From assembly GCA_964567295.1 (NCBI GenBank), contig CAZMLU010000050.1, positions 1 through 10,827 of the forward strand: DNA of 10,827 bases, given 5' to 3'. This DNA is from SLJK01 sp964567295. Its GTDB lineage: Bacteria; Bacillota; Dethiobacteria; DTU022; UBA8154. Shown piece by piece: positions 1 through 6,437 of this stretch. The notes beneath the pieces are model-generated. The model was not told where the DNA came from. It searched no databases and saw only the letters and a list, made by a program, of their open reading frames with translations. A program made the position numbers and the translations under genes. The stretch's first letter is position 1. Each line of letters starts with the position of its first letter.

Positions 1-1517
1 TTCAGTTTCTCAGCAAATTCTCCGGGTTCAAGCATGGCCTCTACTACTTCTTCGTCACTCTCCCAGGGGAAATGATCCCCCAGTCCCATTTTACGAGCCA
101 GTTCACTCCAGATCTTCCAGTCCGGCCAACTTTCTCCTACGGGTTCAATCACTTTTTGGTGTATCATGGCATAAGGCTCTCCAAACACTACGCCGTAGAC
201 GTAAGCAATTCCGCCTTTTTCCAGGAAGGTACAGGCCGGAAGGATTACATCTGCCAATTCCGCCGTCTCACTCATAAAGGGGTCTATTGCCGCCAAAAAG
301 TCCAGGTTTTCAAAGGCTTCCTGGTAGAGGTGAGCCGCAGGGAAAGATACCACAGGATTAGCTGCTGTGACCACTGAACCTCTTATAGGATAAGGGTCGC
401 CCTCAAGCACTGCCTTCGGAAACATGGTGGCGATACCAAATGGTGATTTTCGTCCCCACAAGGATGTAAAAACAGGATAATCGTCTGCTCCCAGGGAAGG
501 CTCTTCCACCTCTACTCCCAGGTTGTTCAGCGGTATTCTGGGTATAGTTACCCAACCACCCGGAACGTTAATGTTGCCGGTAACCGCCATCAAAATTGAA
601 AGTAACCGGGAGTTTTGAAAACCATTACGGTGTTGATCCAGTGTATTTACGCCCTGAATTATACAGGCCGGACTGGTACGGGCAAATATACGCGCTGCTG
701 TTTTGATATCAGCGGTAGGCAACGTAGTAACCTCTTCTGCCCACTCCGGAGTGTATTGATGCACATGTTTTACCAGTTCATCAAAACCCAGGGTGAACTT
801 CTCAACATATTCCTTATCGAAAAGGTCTTCATTGATTATTACATTCAACATGGCCAACCCCAGGGCTGCATCAGTTCCGGGACGGATATGCAGATTAAAA
901 GCCTTTTCCGACAGGGGTATGGAACGGGGATTTATGACAACCAATTGGAAACCGCTTTCTTGCAGCTTTTCCCTGATTAGATCTCCTATCATTCCTTTAG
1001 CTCCATCCGGATTATGTCCCCACAGCACGATACATTTGGAATGCTGGGGGTCATCCAGGGGATACCTTCCAAAGGTTACCTGCCGGGCCAGGATACGGGC
1101 GCGGTAACAGATGTTTTCTACCGACAGCAGGTTGGGAGAGCCGAAAACATTGGTGAACATGCGTGCAAAGGTGGCAATTTCTATACTTTCCACTCCAACC
1201 GAGCCACAGAAAACGGCCAGGGCGCGGGCACCATATTTTTTCTTAATAGCATTTAGCTTTTCGGCACAAAAATCCAGGGCCTCGTCCCATGATACTTCCT
1301 TCCAGCTTCCGTTACGTTTGAGCATGGGTTTTTGAACCCGGTTAGGGGAATAAACATATTCCGGAAGGGCCTCCCCCCTGGCACAGATGTAACCCTTGCT
1401 TACAGGGTGTTCCGGAAGGCCTTCCACTTTTACAAGCCTACCATCTTCCAAATGCGCCTTAATACCGCAGTCCCAAACACATAGCATACAGTCACTGATG
1501 ATTGTCTCTTTGGACAT
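1..1517 (-). CDS. Molybdopterin oxidoreductase, DMSO reductase family (partial, C-terminus off window)
   Basis: The frame stays open from an ATG at 1517 to the left edge: 505 complete codons and no stop, so the C-terminus, including the usual cofactor-binding tail domain, is missing. An AGGAGG lies about 6 nt before the ATG. The N-terminus has the family's [4Fe-4S] pattern C10-x2-C13-x3-C17-x27-C45, followed by ARGEALPEYVYSPNR. The probable metal ligand is C137 in SVENICYRAR, so this is a Cys-ligated Mo or W enzyme. Later segments NPDGAKGM, VTGNINVPGG and ADVILPACTFLEKGG fit the pterin-binding domains. The protein begins directly before the first Cys, with no twin-arginine signal, so it should be cytoplasmic. 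The residue after C13 is Val, not the Asp of acetylene hydratase, which argues against that activity. The substrate is unknown. It diverges from the MFS gene and shares a 16-bp promoter motif with the alcohol dehydrogenase operon. Confidence 0.92.
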   Translation of the reverse strand, partial: MSKETIISDCMLCVWDCGIKAHLEDGRLVKVEGLPEHPVSKGYICARGEALPEYVYSPNRVQKPMLKRNGSWKEVSWDEALDFCAEKLNAIKKKYGARALAVFCGSVGVESIEIATFARMFTNVFGSPNLLSVENICYRARILARQVTFGRYPLDDPQHSKCIVLWGHNPDGAKGMIGDLIREKLQESGFQLVVINPRSIPLSEKAFNLHIRPGTDAALGLAMLNVIINEDLFDKEYVEKFTLGFDELVKHVHQYTPEWAEEVTTLPTADIKTAARIFARTSPACIIQGVNTLDQHRNGFQNSRLLSILMAVTGNINVPGGWVTIPRIPLNNLGVEVEEPSLGADDYPVFTSLWGRKSPFGIATMFPKAVLEGDPYPIRGSVVTAANPVVSFPAAHLYQEAFENLDFLAAIDPFMSETAELADVILPACTFLEKGGIAYVYGVVFGEPYAMIHQKVIEPVGESWPDWKIWSELARKMGLGDHFPWESDEEVVEAMLEPGEFAEKL

Positions 1518-1605
1518 GATGTTCCTCCTTCAATTTTAGAATTGCCGGCATATGTAAAAACATTCTATCACTAAGCCAGCTATTTAATATAAAACCGCAA
1601 CCTCA

Positions 1606-1621
1606 ACCAACCGTTTGTTTT
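1606..1621. promoter_or_regulatory. Candidate operator, copy 1 of a 16-bp shared motif
   Basis: ACCAACCGTTTGTTTT here is identical to 9560-9575. Its core is an imperfect inverted repeat, ACCAAC-C-GTTTGT, with 5 of 6 positions pairing around one central base, which resembles operators of TetR-type repressors. It lies in the 5' leader of the molybdopterin oxidoreductase, about 29 nt beyond the predicted -10 and about 90 nt before the start codon. No regulator gene is present in the window. Confidence 0.55.
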
Positions 1622-1650
1622 TGTCTCGATACACCCCTACATCAGTTTTA

Positions 1651-1679
1651 ATTTTCCCACAGAGGTAGCTACCTGTCAA
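1651..1679 (-). promoter_or_regulatory. Sigma-A-type promoter for the molybdopterin oxidoreductase
   Basis: On the minus strand a perfect -35 TTGACA (plus 1674-1679) is followed by a 17-nt spacer and a -10-like GAAAAT (plus 1651-1656, 4 of 6 matches to TATAAT). Transcription would start near 1644, leaving a leader of about 125 nt that contains the 16-bp motif. The 12-bp palindrome 1663-1674 fills most of the spacer. Confidence 0.55.
1663..1674. repeat. 12-bp perfect palindrome in the promoter spacer
   Basis: AGGTAGCTACCT is its own reverse complement. It sits between the -35 and -10 elements of the predicted minus-strand promoter, overlapping the last -35 base, and about 65 nt upstream of the plus-strand -35. 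That position suits a dimeric regulator controlling one or both divergent genes. A function is inferred only from position and symmetry. Confidence 0.5.
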
Positions 1680-1738
1680 GCCCTTTTTACACCTCCAAAG
1701 TCATTTGCTCTTTGCACTCTTTTCAGTTAAAATCTTTT

Positions 1739-1767
1739 TTGAAGAGATTTATAACAAATAATATTAT
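1739..1767 (+). promoter_or_regulatory. Sigma-A-type promoter for the MFS transporter
   Basis: TTGAAG (1739-1744), a 17-nt spacer and TATTAT (1762-1767) give 4/6 and 5/6 matches to consensus. Transcription would start near 1774 with a short leader of about 33 nt carrying GGAG at 1795-1798, 8 nt before the ATG at 1807. Confidence 0.55.
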
Positions 1768-1806
1768 ATTAACTTTTTTAGTTAGCCTCACATTGGAGAC
1801 AAAACC

Positions 1807-3006
1807 ATGGACAACCGCTACAGAATACTACTGATCACCTTCTTTTCCATGTTTGTTTTTGGGATGGTGTTGCAGTCTATCCCACCCGTACTGGCCCGGC
1901 TGATAGTTGATATGAACCTTTCTCATACCCAGGGGGGCCTGCTGATGAGCCTGTTCGCTCTCCCGGGGATCATCCTTTCGCTTCCAGGAGGGATGCTGGC
2001 CGATTACTACGGGCCCAGGAAGGTAGGTATAATCTCCCTGCTGTTGATGCTGGCAGGAACTCTAATTGTTGCTTCAGCCTCTACTTTCGCTATGTTGGCC
2101 CTTGGAAGATTTGTTACCGGGATAGGAGCAACAACCATCGTAATTGTTTCAGCCCAAGCATTATCTCGCGGTTTTATGAATAAAAAACTGGGAATTGCCA
2201 TGGGTGTTTTCAATGCCGGAGTACCTGCAGGCACTATATTTGCCCATAACTTTTTTAGCCGCGCCCTTATTATCTGGGACTGGCGCATGCCAATCCTTTT
2301 TACTACCCTGGCCTGCCTGGTGATGCTGGTATTTTTCTGGAAGTTCTCTGGCTTTCCAGATGCAGTAAATAATAAGCAAGAAATTAATAAAAGTGGTGAT
2401 GGCAAAAGCAGGCCTACCCTTTCAATCCTGGAAAGCTTACAAAGTATCAGGCAATACCGGGCCATATGGATGGTGGCAACCGCCTGGATGTTGTTCATTG
2501 CTGCCAGAGTATCCTCCTTAACGTTTGCCCCGGACTATTTTATATCCATAGGCTACCAGGTAAGTTATGCAGGCTTCCTGGCGAGTCTTTTTACCATGGG
2601 TTCTCTTGTAATCTCACCCCTTATCGGCCACTTCATCGATAAGACCGGAAGGTCAGAAAGTTACCTGGTTGCCGGAGGGGTAATCTTGGCCGTGTTGTAC
2701 TCCCTTATTGCTGTGGCCTTAACCGGTCACCTGCTGCTTGCACTTTTCATCGGAATTGCGGCAGCAATCATGCCAGTTTCCATATTCTCGCTGGTCCCCA
2801 GGTTGCTGCCGGTTGAAAAGATGGGTATGGGATATGGCGTTTTGCGTATCTGTGAAAATATCGGCATGCTGATGGGGCCCTTTTTAATAGGGCTTTCCTT
2901 TGACCTAAGCGGAGCTTATTTCTACGGATTTTTGCTAATGGCTTTTTTCTCGCTGGGCGCTAGCGTCAACGGTTTGCTGTTGAAAATCTATCAGGGAAAA
3001 GGATAA
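1807..3006 (+). CDS. Major facilitator superfamily transporter
   Basis: This 399-residue, strongly hydrophobic protein has the size and two-half layout of a 12-helix MFS permease. The loop between helices 2 and 3 carries the MFS motif A form GGMLADYYGPRKV (about residues 61-73), and the matching loop in the second half is GHFIDKTGRSE (274-284). RFVTGIG (101-107) fits the conserved helix-4 motif. A hydrophilic central loop rich in Lys, Asn and Ser spans about 183-215. The ATG is preceded by GGAG at 8 nt. It is the only plus-strand gene and diverges from the molybdopterin oxidoreductase, so it probably moves that enzyme's substrate or product. Sequence alone does not show substrate or direction. 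It ends 44 nt from the convergent rhodanese stop, and I see no terminator hairpin in that gap. Confidence 0.9.
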   Translation: MDNRYRILLITFFSMFVFGMVLQSIPPVLARLIVDMNLSHTQGGLLMSLFALPGIILSLPGGMLADYYGPRKVGIISLLLMLAGTLIVASASTFAMLALGRFVTGIGATTIVIVSAQALSRGFMNKKLGIAMGVFNAGVPAGTIFAHNFFSRALIIWDWRMPILFTTLACLVMLVFFWKFSGFPDAVNNKQEINKSGDGKSRPTLSILESLQSIRQYRAIWMVATAWMLFIAARVSSLTFAPDYFISIGYQVSYAGFLASLFTMGSLVISPLIGHFIDKTGRSESYLVAGGVILAVLYSLIAVALTGHLLLALFIGIAAAIMPVSIFSLVPRLLPVEKMGMGYGVLRICENIGMLMGPFLIGLSFDLSGAYFYGFLLMAFFSLGASVNGLLLKIYQGKG

Positions 3007-3050
3007 AACTCGATTAGGAAATCTCTGCCGGACTCCCTCATAAACATGCC

Positions 3051-3917
3051 TTATTCCCATCTAAAAGGGACCATGTCGTTGTACAAAACCCATTCCTGGG
3101 CAGCGCCAGCATAAATTCTTACGTTTTCATAACCGAGCATCTGAGTTAGAACATACCACCACGAACTGGCGTAGCCTCCCACACCACAATAAACAATGAT
3201 TTCTCCAGGAGCACTATCATTTTCTTCAATTACCCCAGATGCCATCCCGCTCAATATTTTTGTATCAAAATAACTCCAATCCTCATCCCACATCCAGGGG
3301 GCAGGTAGACTTTTGGCAGTTGGTATATGACCGGCTTTTTCAGCAAAAGGTTCAATTGTTACTCCAAAATAGACATCCGCATCCCTATTGTCAACAATAA
3401 CAGAGTCGCTTCTCATAAGTGCCTCTTCAACGTATTCCCTCTCGATAAACATCCCTGCCACTATTTCGCCCTCGTAAGTTACACCATATACTTCAGTAGT
3501 ATCAGTTGTAGTAGATCTTTCTTCACCTACCCATTTAGGGAAGCCTCCATCTAAAATACCCACATCAACTATACAAGCATATATCAAAGTAGATGCTACC
3601 CTGGTCGCCTGCGCAAGTGGATATGGAGGTTCTCCGAGTCCAGGCACACCACCAACTATAACAACCTTTGAATCACTTGTGATGCCAGCGTTTCCAATTA
3701 AATTAAACAGATTATTTTCTTCAGGTACCATCATCGCCAGCTCACCGTCATCCCAGAATTCGCCGGCCGGAACATTTACAGCACCGGGAATATGTCCTTC
3801 TTGATATACATCTTCACCACGAATATCTAGAACTACCAGATCATCTGCATCAAGGTTATCTTGTAACCATGTGGTAGAAACAACAGCATCAATTATGCGC
3901 TCGTTAAGCAAAACCAC
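3051..3917 (-). CDS. Tandem-domain rhodanese (thiosulfate/3-mercaptopyruvate sulfurtransferase type)
   Basis: The 288-residue protein has two rhodanese domains, about residues 12-132 and 157-287, the usual length for this family. Domain 1 has the CH2A-like segment VLDIRGEDVYQEGHIPGA and a typical LDGGFPKW end, but its catalytic-loop position reads VVIVGGVPG, with no Cys, as expected for the inactive structural domain. Domain 2 carries the persulfide-forming Cys, C244, in the loop YCGVGGYASSWW. Family members move sulfane sulfur from thiosulfate or mercaptopyruvate to a thiol acceptor. No signal peptide is visible, so it is probably cytosolic. The chosen start is GTG at 3917; a GGGAGG lies 14 nt upstream, a long spacing, and I see no better start. 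It begins 24 nt after the corrinoid gene and is last in the operon. Its job there is unclear: sulfur for the pterin cofactor or handling of a sulfur substrate are both possible. Confidence 0.88.
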   Translation of the reverse strand: MVLLNERIIDAVVSTTWLQDNLDADDLVVLDIRGEDVYQEGHIPGAVNVPAGEFWDDGELAMMVPEENNLFNLIGNAGITSDSKVVIVGGVPGLGEPPYPLAQATRVASTLIYACIVDVGILDGGFPKWVGEERSTTTDTTEVYGVTYEGEIVAGMFIEREYVEEALMRSDSVIVDNRDADVYFGVTIEPFAEKAGHIPTAKSLPAPWMWDEDWSYFDTKILSGMASGVIEENDSAPGEIIVYCGVGGYASSWWYVLTQMLGYENVRIYAGAAQEWVLYNDMVPFRWE

Positions 3918-3941
3918 AGGCCCTTCTTCAACCTCCCTTTG

Positions 3942-4571
3942 TTATTTCTTGGCCCCAAAGACCTCTTCAGCGAATTTTACGGCGCTACTTCCACTGGTGC
4001 TGCCGTAATCAGCACCACAGTATTCCAAAGCTTTGTCGTTAATAATAGGACCACCTATCATAACTTTGGTGTCAACTCCAGCCTTTTTAACTTCACCTAC
4101 CGTCTTTTGCATAGAATCCAGGCATGAGGTCAACAGCACACTAAGACCCAGCAAGGGTGCTTTATGTTCTTTTACAGCTTCAATGACCTTTTCCGGGGAA
4201 ACATCTACTCCCAGGTCGATAACGTTATAACCGGTACCCTTCAGCAGCATAACAACTATGTTCTTACCCAGATCATGTATATCGCCCTTAACAGTAGCTA
4301 TTACTATATTACCGTGGTGTTCCTGGTTACTGCCTGCCAGAAGAGGTTCCAGCTCAACCATGGCTTCTTTCATTATCGCCCCACTGTTAATCAGTTCGCT
4401 TATGAAGTATTCACCTGACTCAAAAAGTTTACCCACTTCGCTCATGCCTTCTTGCAACTTAGAAATGATCGAAAGCGGTTCCTCTCCGGCTTCCAGGCGT
4501 TCTTTGATTAACGCCGTTACTTTATCCCTTTCCAGTTCAACGATTGCTTTAGATAGATCGTCGCTAAGCAT
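3942..4571 (-). CDS. Corrinoid (cobalamin-binding) protein of a methyltransferase system
   Basis: The 209-residue product matches the MtaC/MtbC/MtvC class. A helical cap domain (about residues 1-85, with EGMSEVGKLFESGEYFISEL) precedes a Rossmann-like B12 domain. That domain shows the base-off/His-on signature: D97-x-H99-x-x-G102 in GDIHDLGKN, S144-V-L146 in GLSVLL, and G173-G174 in MIGGPI. H99 should be the lower cobalt ligand. The protein would accept a methyl group on Co(I) from a substrate-specific methyltransferase and pass it to a second one. The UroD-fold protein two genes upstream is the obvious first partner. The ATG at 4571 has AGGAGG 13 nt upstream, longer than usual, and there is no in-frame alternative start between. 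No second methyltransferase or reductive activase lies in the window. Confidence 0.93.
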   Translation of the reverse strand: MLSDDLSKAIVELERDKVTALIKERLEAGEEPLSIISKLQEGMSEVGKLFESGEYFISELINSGAIMKEAMVELEPLLAGSNQEHHGNIVIATVKGDIHDLGKNIVVMLLKGTGYNVIDLGVDVSPEKVIEAVKEHKAPLLGLSVLLTSCLDSMQKTVGEVKKAGVDTKVMIGGPIINDKALEYCGADYGSTSGSSAVKFAEEVFGAKK

Positions 4572-4617
4572 CTCGAAAAGTAAGCCTCCTTTATTTTAAA
4601 AATAACAGTTGTGCGGC

Positions 4618-4800
4618 TTAACGCTGCACCCACCACCAGAGATAAACATAAGCAAAAGCCTCCAACTGTTCCCATTCCTTTTTAATAATTTCCGGATCGC
4701 CTGTTATTTCTCCCAGTTCTTTAGCTTTCTGTTCCCAGGGTATACAAACCCCTGGCGGAAGATTTTGAAACACGTTTTTTACCGGCGTTTCTTCTGACAT
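4618..4800 (-). CDS. Small protein of unknown function between methyltransferase and corrinoid genes
   Basis: I do not recognise this 60-residue product. It is supported as a gene by a strong GGGAGG 8 nt before the ATG, by its position 24 nt after the UroD-fold gene and 46 nt before the corrinoid gene, and by the same strand. It has no signal peptide and no clear membrane helix. It contains one Cys in PPGVCIPWEQ, an acidic/basic helix-like middle (PEIIKKEWEQLEAF) and an aromatic C-terminal tail (AYVYLWWWVQR). It could be a small accessory or docking partner of the methyltransferase-corrinoid pair. It could also be the remnant of a longer protein, although nothing of one remains beside it. Confidence 0.65.
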   Translation of the reverse strand: MSEETPVKNVFQNLPPGVCIPWEQKAKELGEITGDPEIIKKEWEQLEAFAYVYLWWWVQR

Positions 4801-4824
4801 TTTGTCACCCTCCCCGTTTGTAGT

Positions 4825-6000
4825 TTAGTAAACACCATATTGCCTGGCAGCTTCAATCAGGGCGCGAATATTTTCCTCCTTGGCATCTCCCTGTATAACT
4901 GCAGCAGCATCAATGATAAAGCCACCATCAGCAGCATATTCATCAATTAACCATTTCACATAATCCCGAACCTCATCCGGTTTACCGAAAGACAGCATGG
5001 TATTGGGCACGTTGCCGCTCAGGCAGAACTTTCCGCCCAAAATTTTCTTGGCCTGGGCAATATCCGTCTGATCTACGTGAAAAACTATGCTCTTGGGAGG
5101 AAGCTCCGCAATTGACTCCAGGTAGGGCGTCCAGTTTCCCTCCGCATAAAACATGGTTCTCTTACCGTTTTCCCACAGTGCTTCTATCACCTTTTTCAAA
5201 GAAGGCCAGTAAAATTCGTGCCACTGCTTGGGGTTTAAGAAAGGATATGCGCCGCGGTGCAGCGGCATGAAAAGTGGTAATTCCATCTCCCCTGCAGAGG
5301 TAGCCATACCGTAATAAATGTTATGCGGGACAATTACATCTATAGCCTTTTTCACTAATTCGGGACGTTCGTATAGATCCATCATGATACCGGATAATCC
5401 CCGCAGAGTATCTGCCAGGGTATCAAAAGGAGCTTTCGAAAAAGCAGTAAAAGTTGGTACCGCACCGTACTCTTTAACCCAGGTTTCCCACGCTTGCTGG
5501 TCCATACCCAGTTGGTAAGCAAAAGCGAAGGCACCCTTTATAAGGGCAACATTGGCCCTGTAGGTGCCCGGCTCAGAAAATTCGGCATGAAGGCGCGGCA
5601 AAAAGTTATTGAGTATCCATTCTGTGGGATTATCAATAAAAAGTTCATAGTCTTCGGCACGCATATATTCTTCTTCATGGTACTGGAACTGTGTATCGGG
5701 GTCCAGTTCCCGACCCGGGTATTTTAAATATCTTGCGCCGGTGGCATCGTGAAGGCTGGCCCACCATAAGCTTGGAGCACCCGTTATAGTATCCAAATCA
5801 AAACCTTCCAGCAATTTATTTACTGAATCAATATTTTTATCTTTTTCATAATATATTTCCTGATAAGAATACCCTGCGTATTTTGCAGTAAACTCTGAAA
5901 GTTGCAAGCGGATCGGCACTTTATCCGGTTTTTCAAGCTCCATTGCCGCCAGATACCTTTTTTTTCTTTCCTCGTATAACTTAAGTTCATCGCCGGCCAT
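4825..6000 (-). CDS. UroD-superfamily methyltransferase (probable methyltransferase I, corrinoid-dependent)
   Basis: This 391-residue protein belongs to the uroporphyrinogen decarboxylase / MtaA-MtbA superfamily. Recognisable parts are the N-terminal LEKPDKVPIRL, the central NPKQWHEFYWPSLKKVIEAL, GGKFCLSGNVPNTML and the C-terminal GGFIIDAAAVIQ...ENIRALIEAARQYG. Company with a corrinoid gene points to methyl transfer rather than porphyrin synthesis. The His-x-Cys zinc motif of MtaA/MtbA is replaced by Y285-A-E287-G, and the late zinc Cys is also absent. Instead there is E273-x13-E287-x20-H308, near the E-x14-E-x20-H zinc motif I recall being proposed for O-demethylase methyltransferase I proteins of acetogens. 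A phenyl methyl ether substrate is therefore plausible but unproven. The ATG at 6000 has AGGAGG 9 nt upstream. Confidence 0.88.
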   Translation of the reverse strand: MAGDELKLYEERKKRYLAAMELEKPDKVPIRLQLSEFTAKYAGYSYQEIYYEKDKNIDSVNKLLEGFDLDTITGAPSLWWASLHDATGARYLKYPGRELDPDTQFQYHEEEYMRAEDYELFIDNPTEWILNNFLPRLHAEFSEPGTYRANVALIKGAFAFAYQLGMDQQAWETWVKEYGAVPTFTAFSKAPFDTLADTLRGLSGIMMDLYERPELVKKAIDVIVPHNIYYGMATSAGEMELPLFMPLHRGAYPFLNPKQWHEFYWPSLKKVIEALWENGKRTMFYAEGNWTPYLESIAELPPKSIVFHVDQTDIAQAKKILGGKFCLSGNVPNTMLSFGKPDEVRDYVKWLIDEYAADGGFIIDAAAVIQGDAKEENIRALIEAARQYGVY

Positions 6001-6102
6001 TCTTTAAAACCTCCTTCTTTTAAGTATTTCCAACCCTCAAAACAGCTCAGCTTCTAAATCAGCCGATCCCCCTTTACCGGTTTTTTTGTTGCTCTAACAG
6101 AC

Positions 6103-6131
6103 TTTAAAAGCAAATTGTGCTACTCTTTGAA
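6103..6131 (-). promoter_or_regulatory. Possible internal promoter before the methyltransferase genes
   Basis: In the 142-nt gap between the MoaD-like and UroD-fold genes, the minus strand reads TTCAAA (plus 6126-6131), a 17-nt spacer, then TTTAAA (plus 6103-6108), each 4/6 to consensus. The gap is the longest inside the operon, so partly separate expression of the methyl-transfer genes is possible. The match is mediocre and could be chance in AT-rich DNA. Confidence 0.25.
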
Positions 6132-6142
6132 CACAGGCAATT

Positions 6143-6361
6143 CTATCCCCCTGCTAAAAAAGGATAAACGCGAATTTCATCTCCATCCTGAATCTCTTTG
6201 CCAGCGTATTCCGACGGAGGAATGATTTCGTTGTTCACTATCACATTAACCTTACCGCGCAGGATAAGTTGATATGGTTTTTCCTCTCTCATTTTTTGCA
6301 ACAGTTTTTGAACTGTAAGCCCTTCTTCCCAGGCCAGGTCCCGGTAGTTTACTCGAATCAT
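6143..6361 (-). CDS. MoaD/ThiS-family ubiquitin-like sulfur carrier
   Basis: I start this protein at the ATG at 6361, giving 72 residues, because GGGAGG lies 5 nt upstream of it. An in-frame ATG at 6391 would place that ribosome site inside the coding region and add ten residues unlike the family. The product has the beta-grasp pattern: a first strand MIRVNYRDL, TVQKLLQKM helix, VNVIVNNEII, then the classic DGDEIRVYPFLAGG end. The terminal Gly-Gly is the site adenylated and thiocarboxylated in MoaD and ThiS, which donate sulfur to molybdopterin or thiazole. MoaD-like genes commonly sit beside tungsten AOR genes, so a role in making or tuning the AOR pterin cofactor is the best guess. The matching MoaE or activating MoeB/ThiF is not in the window. 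Confidence 0.88.
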   Translation of the reverse strand: MIRVNYRDLAWEEGLTVQKLLQKMREEKPYQLILRGKVNVIVNNEIIPPSEYAGKEIQDGDEIRVYPFLAGG

Positions 6362-6394
6362 TTCATCCTCCCTGATGCACCGTATAATCATTTA

Positions 6395-6431
6395 AGGCAA
6401 GGTGTCTTTGTTCGCGGTAGACACCTCGCCT
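6395..6431 (-). promoter_or_regulatory. Strong intercistronic hairpin between AOR and MoaD-like genes
   Basis: The minus-strand RNA forms a 12-bp stem: AGGCGAGGTGTC (plus 6420-6431) pairs with GACACCTTGCCT (plus 6395-6406), with one G-U pair and a 13-nt loop. It begins 7 nt after the AOR stop codon. No U-tract follows, so it does not look like a Rho-independent terminator; an RNA-stability or processing element between AOR and the downstream genes is more likely. The 3' arm ends about 34 nt before the MoaD start codon. Confidence 0.6.
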
Positions 6432-6437
6432 GAGTGG

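Noticed and set aside
72..1335. Several plus-strand open frames of 74-121 codons
   Set aside because: They lie opposite the continuous 505-codon molybdopterin oxidoreductase frame, which has clear family motifs, and none resembles a known protein.
1..1517. Acetylene hydratase (tungsten, DMSO-reductase family)
   Set aside because: The Cys pattern and Cys metal ligand are similar, but the residue after the second cluster Cys is Val14 rather than the catalytic Asp.
2007..2498. A 163-codon minus-strand open frame
   Set aside because: It is a shadow of the MFS coding sequence.
3007..3050. Bidirectional terminator between the convergent MFS and rhodanese genes
   Set aside because: No stable hairpin or T-run is visible; only a 4-bp GATT/AATC pairing.
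4811..4821. Third copy of the shared operator (CCCCGTTTGTAG)
   Set aside because: Only part of the motif matches and it lies in the ribosome site of the small gene, where the purine-rich sequence explains it.
6362..6391. Upstream ATG start for the MoaD-like gene
   Set aside because: It would put the GGGAGG ribosome site inside the gene and add residues not typical of the family; the ATG at 6361 is better placed.
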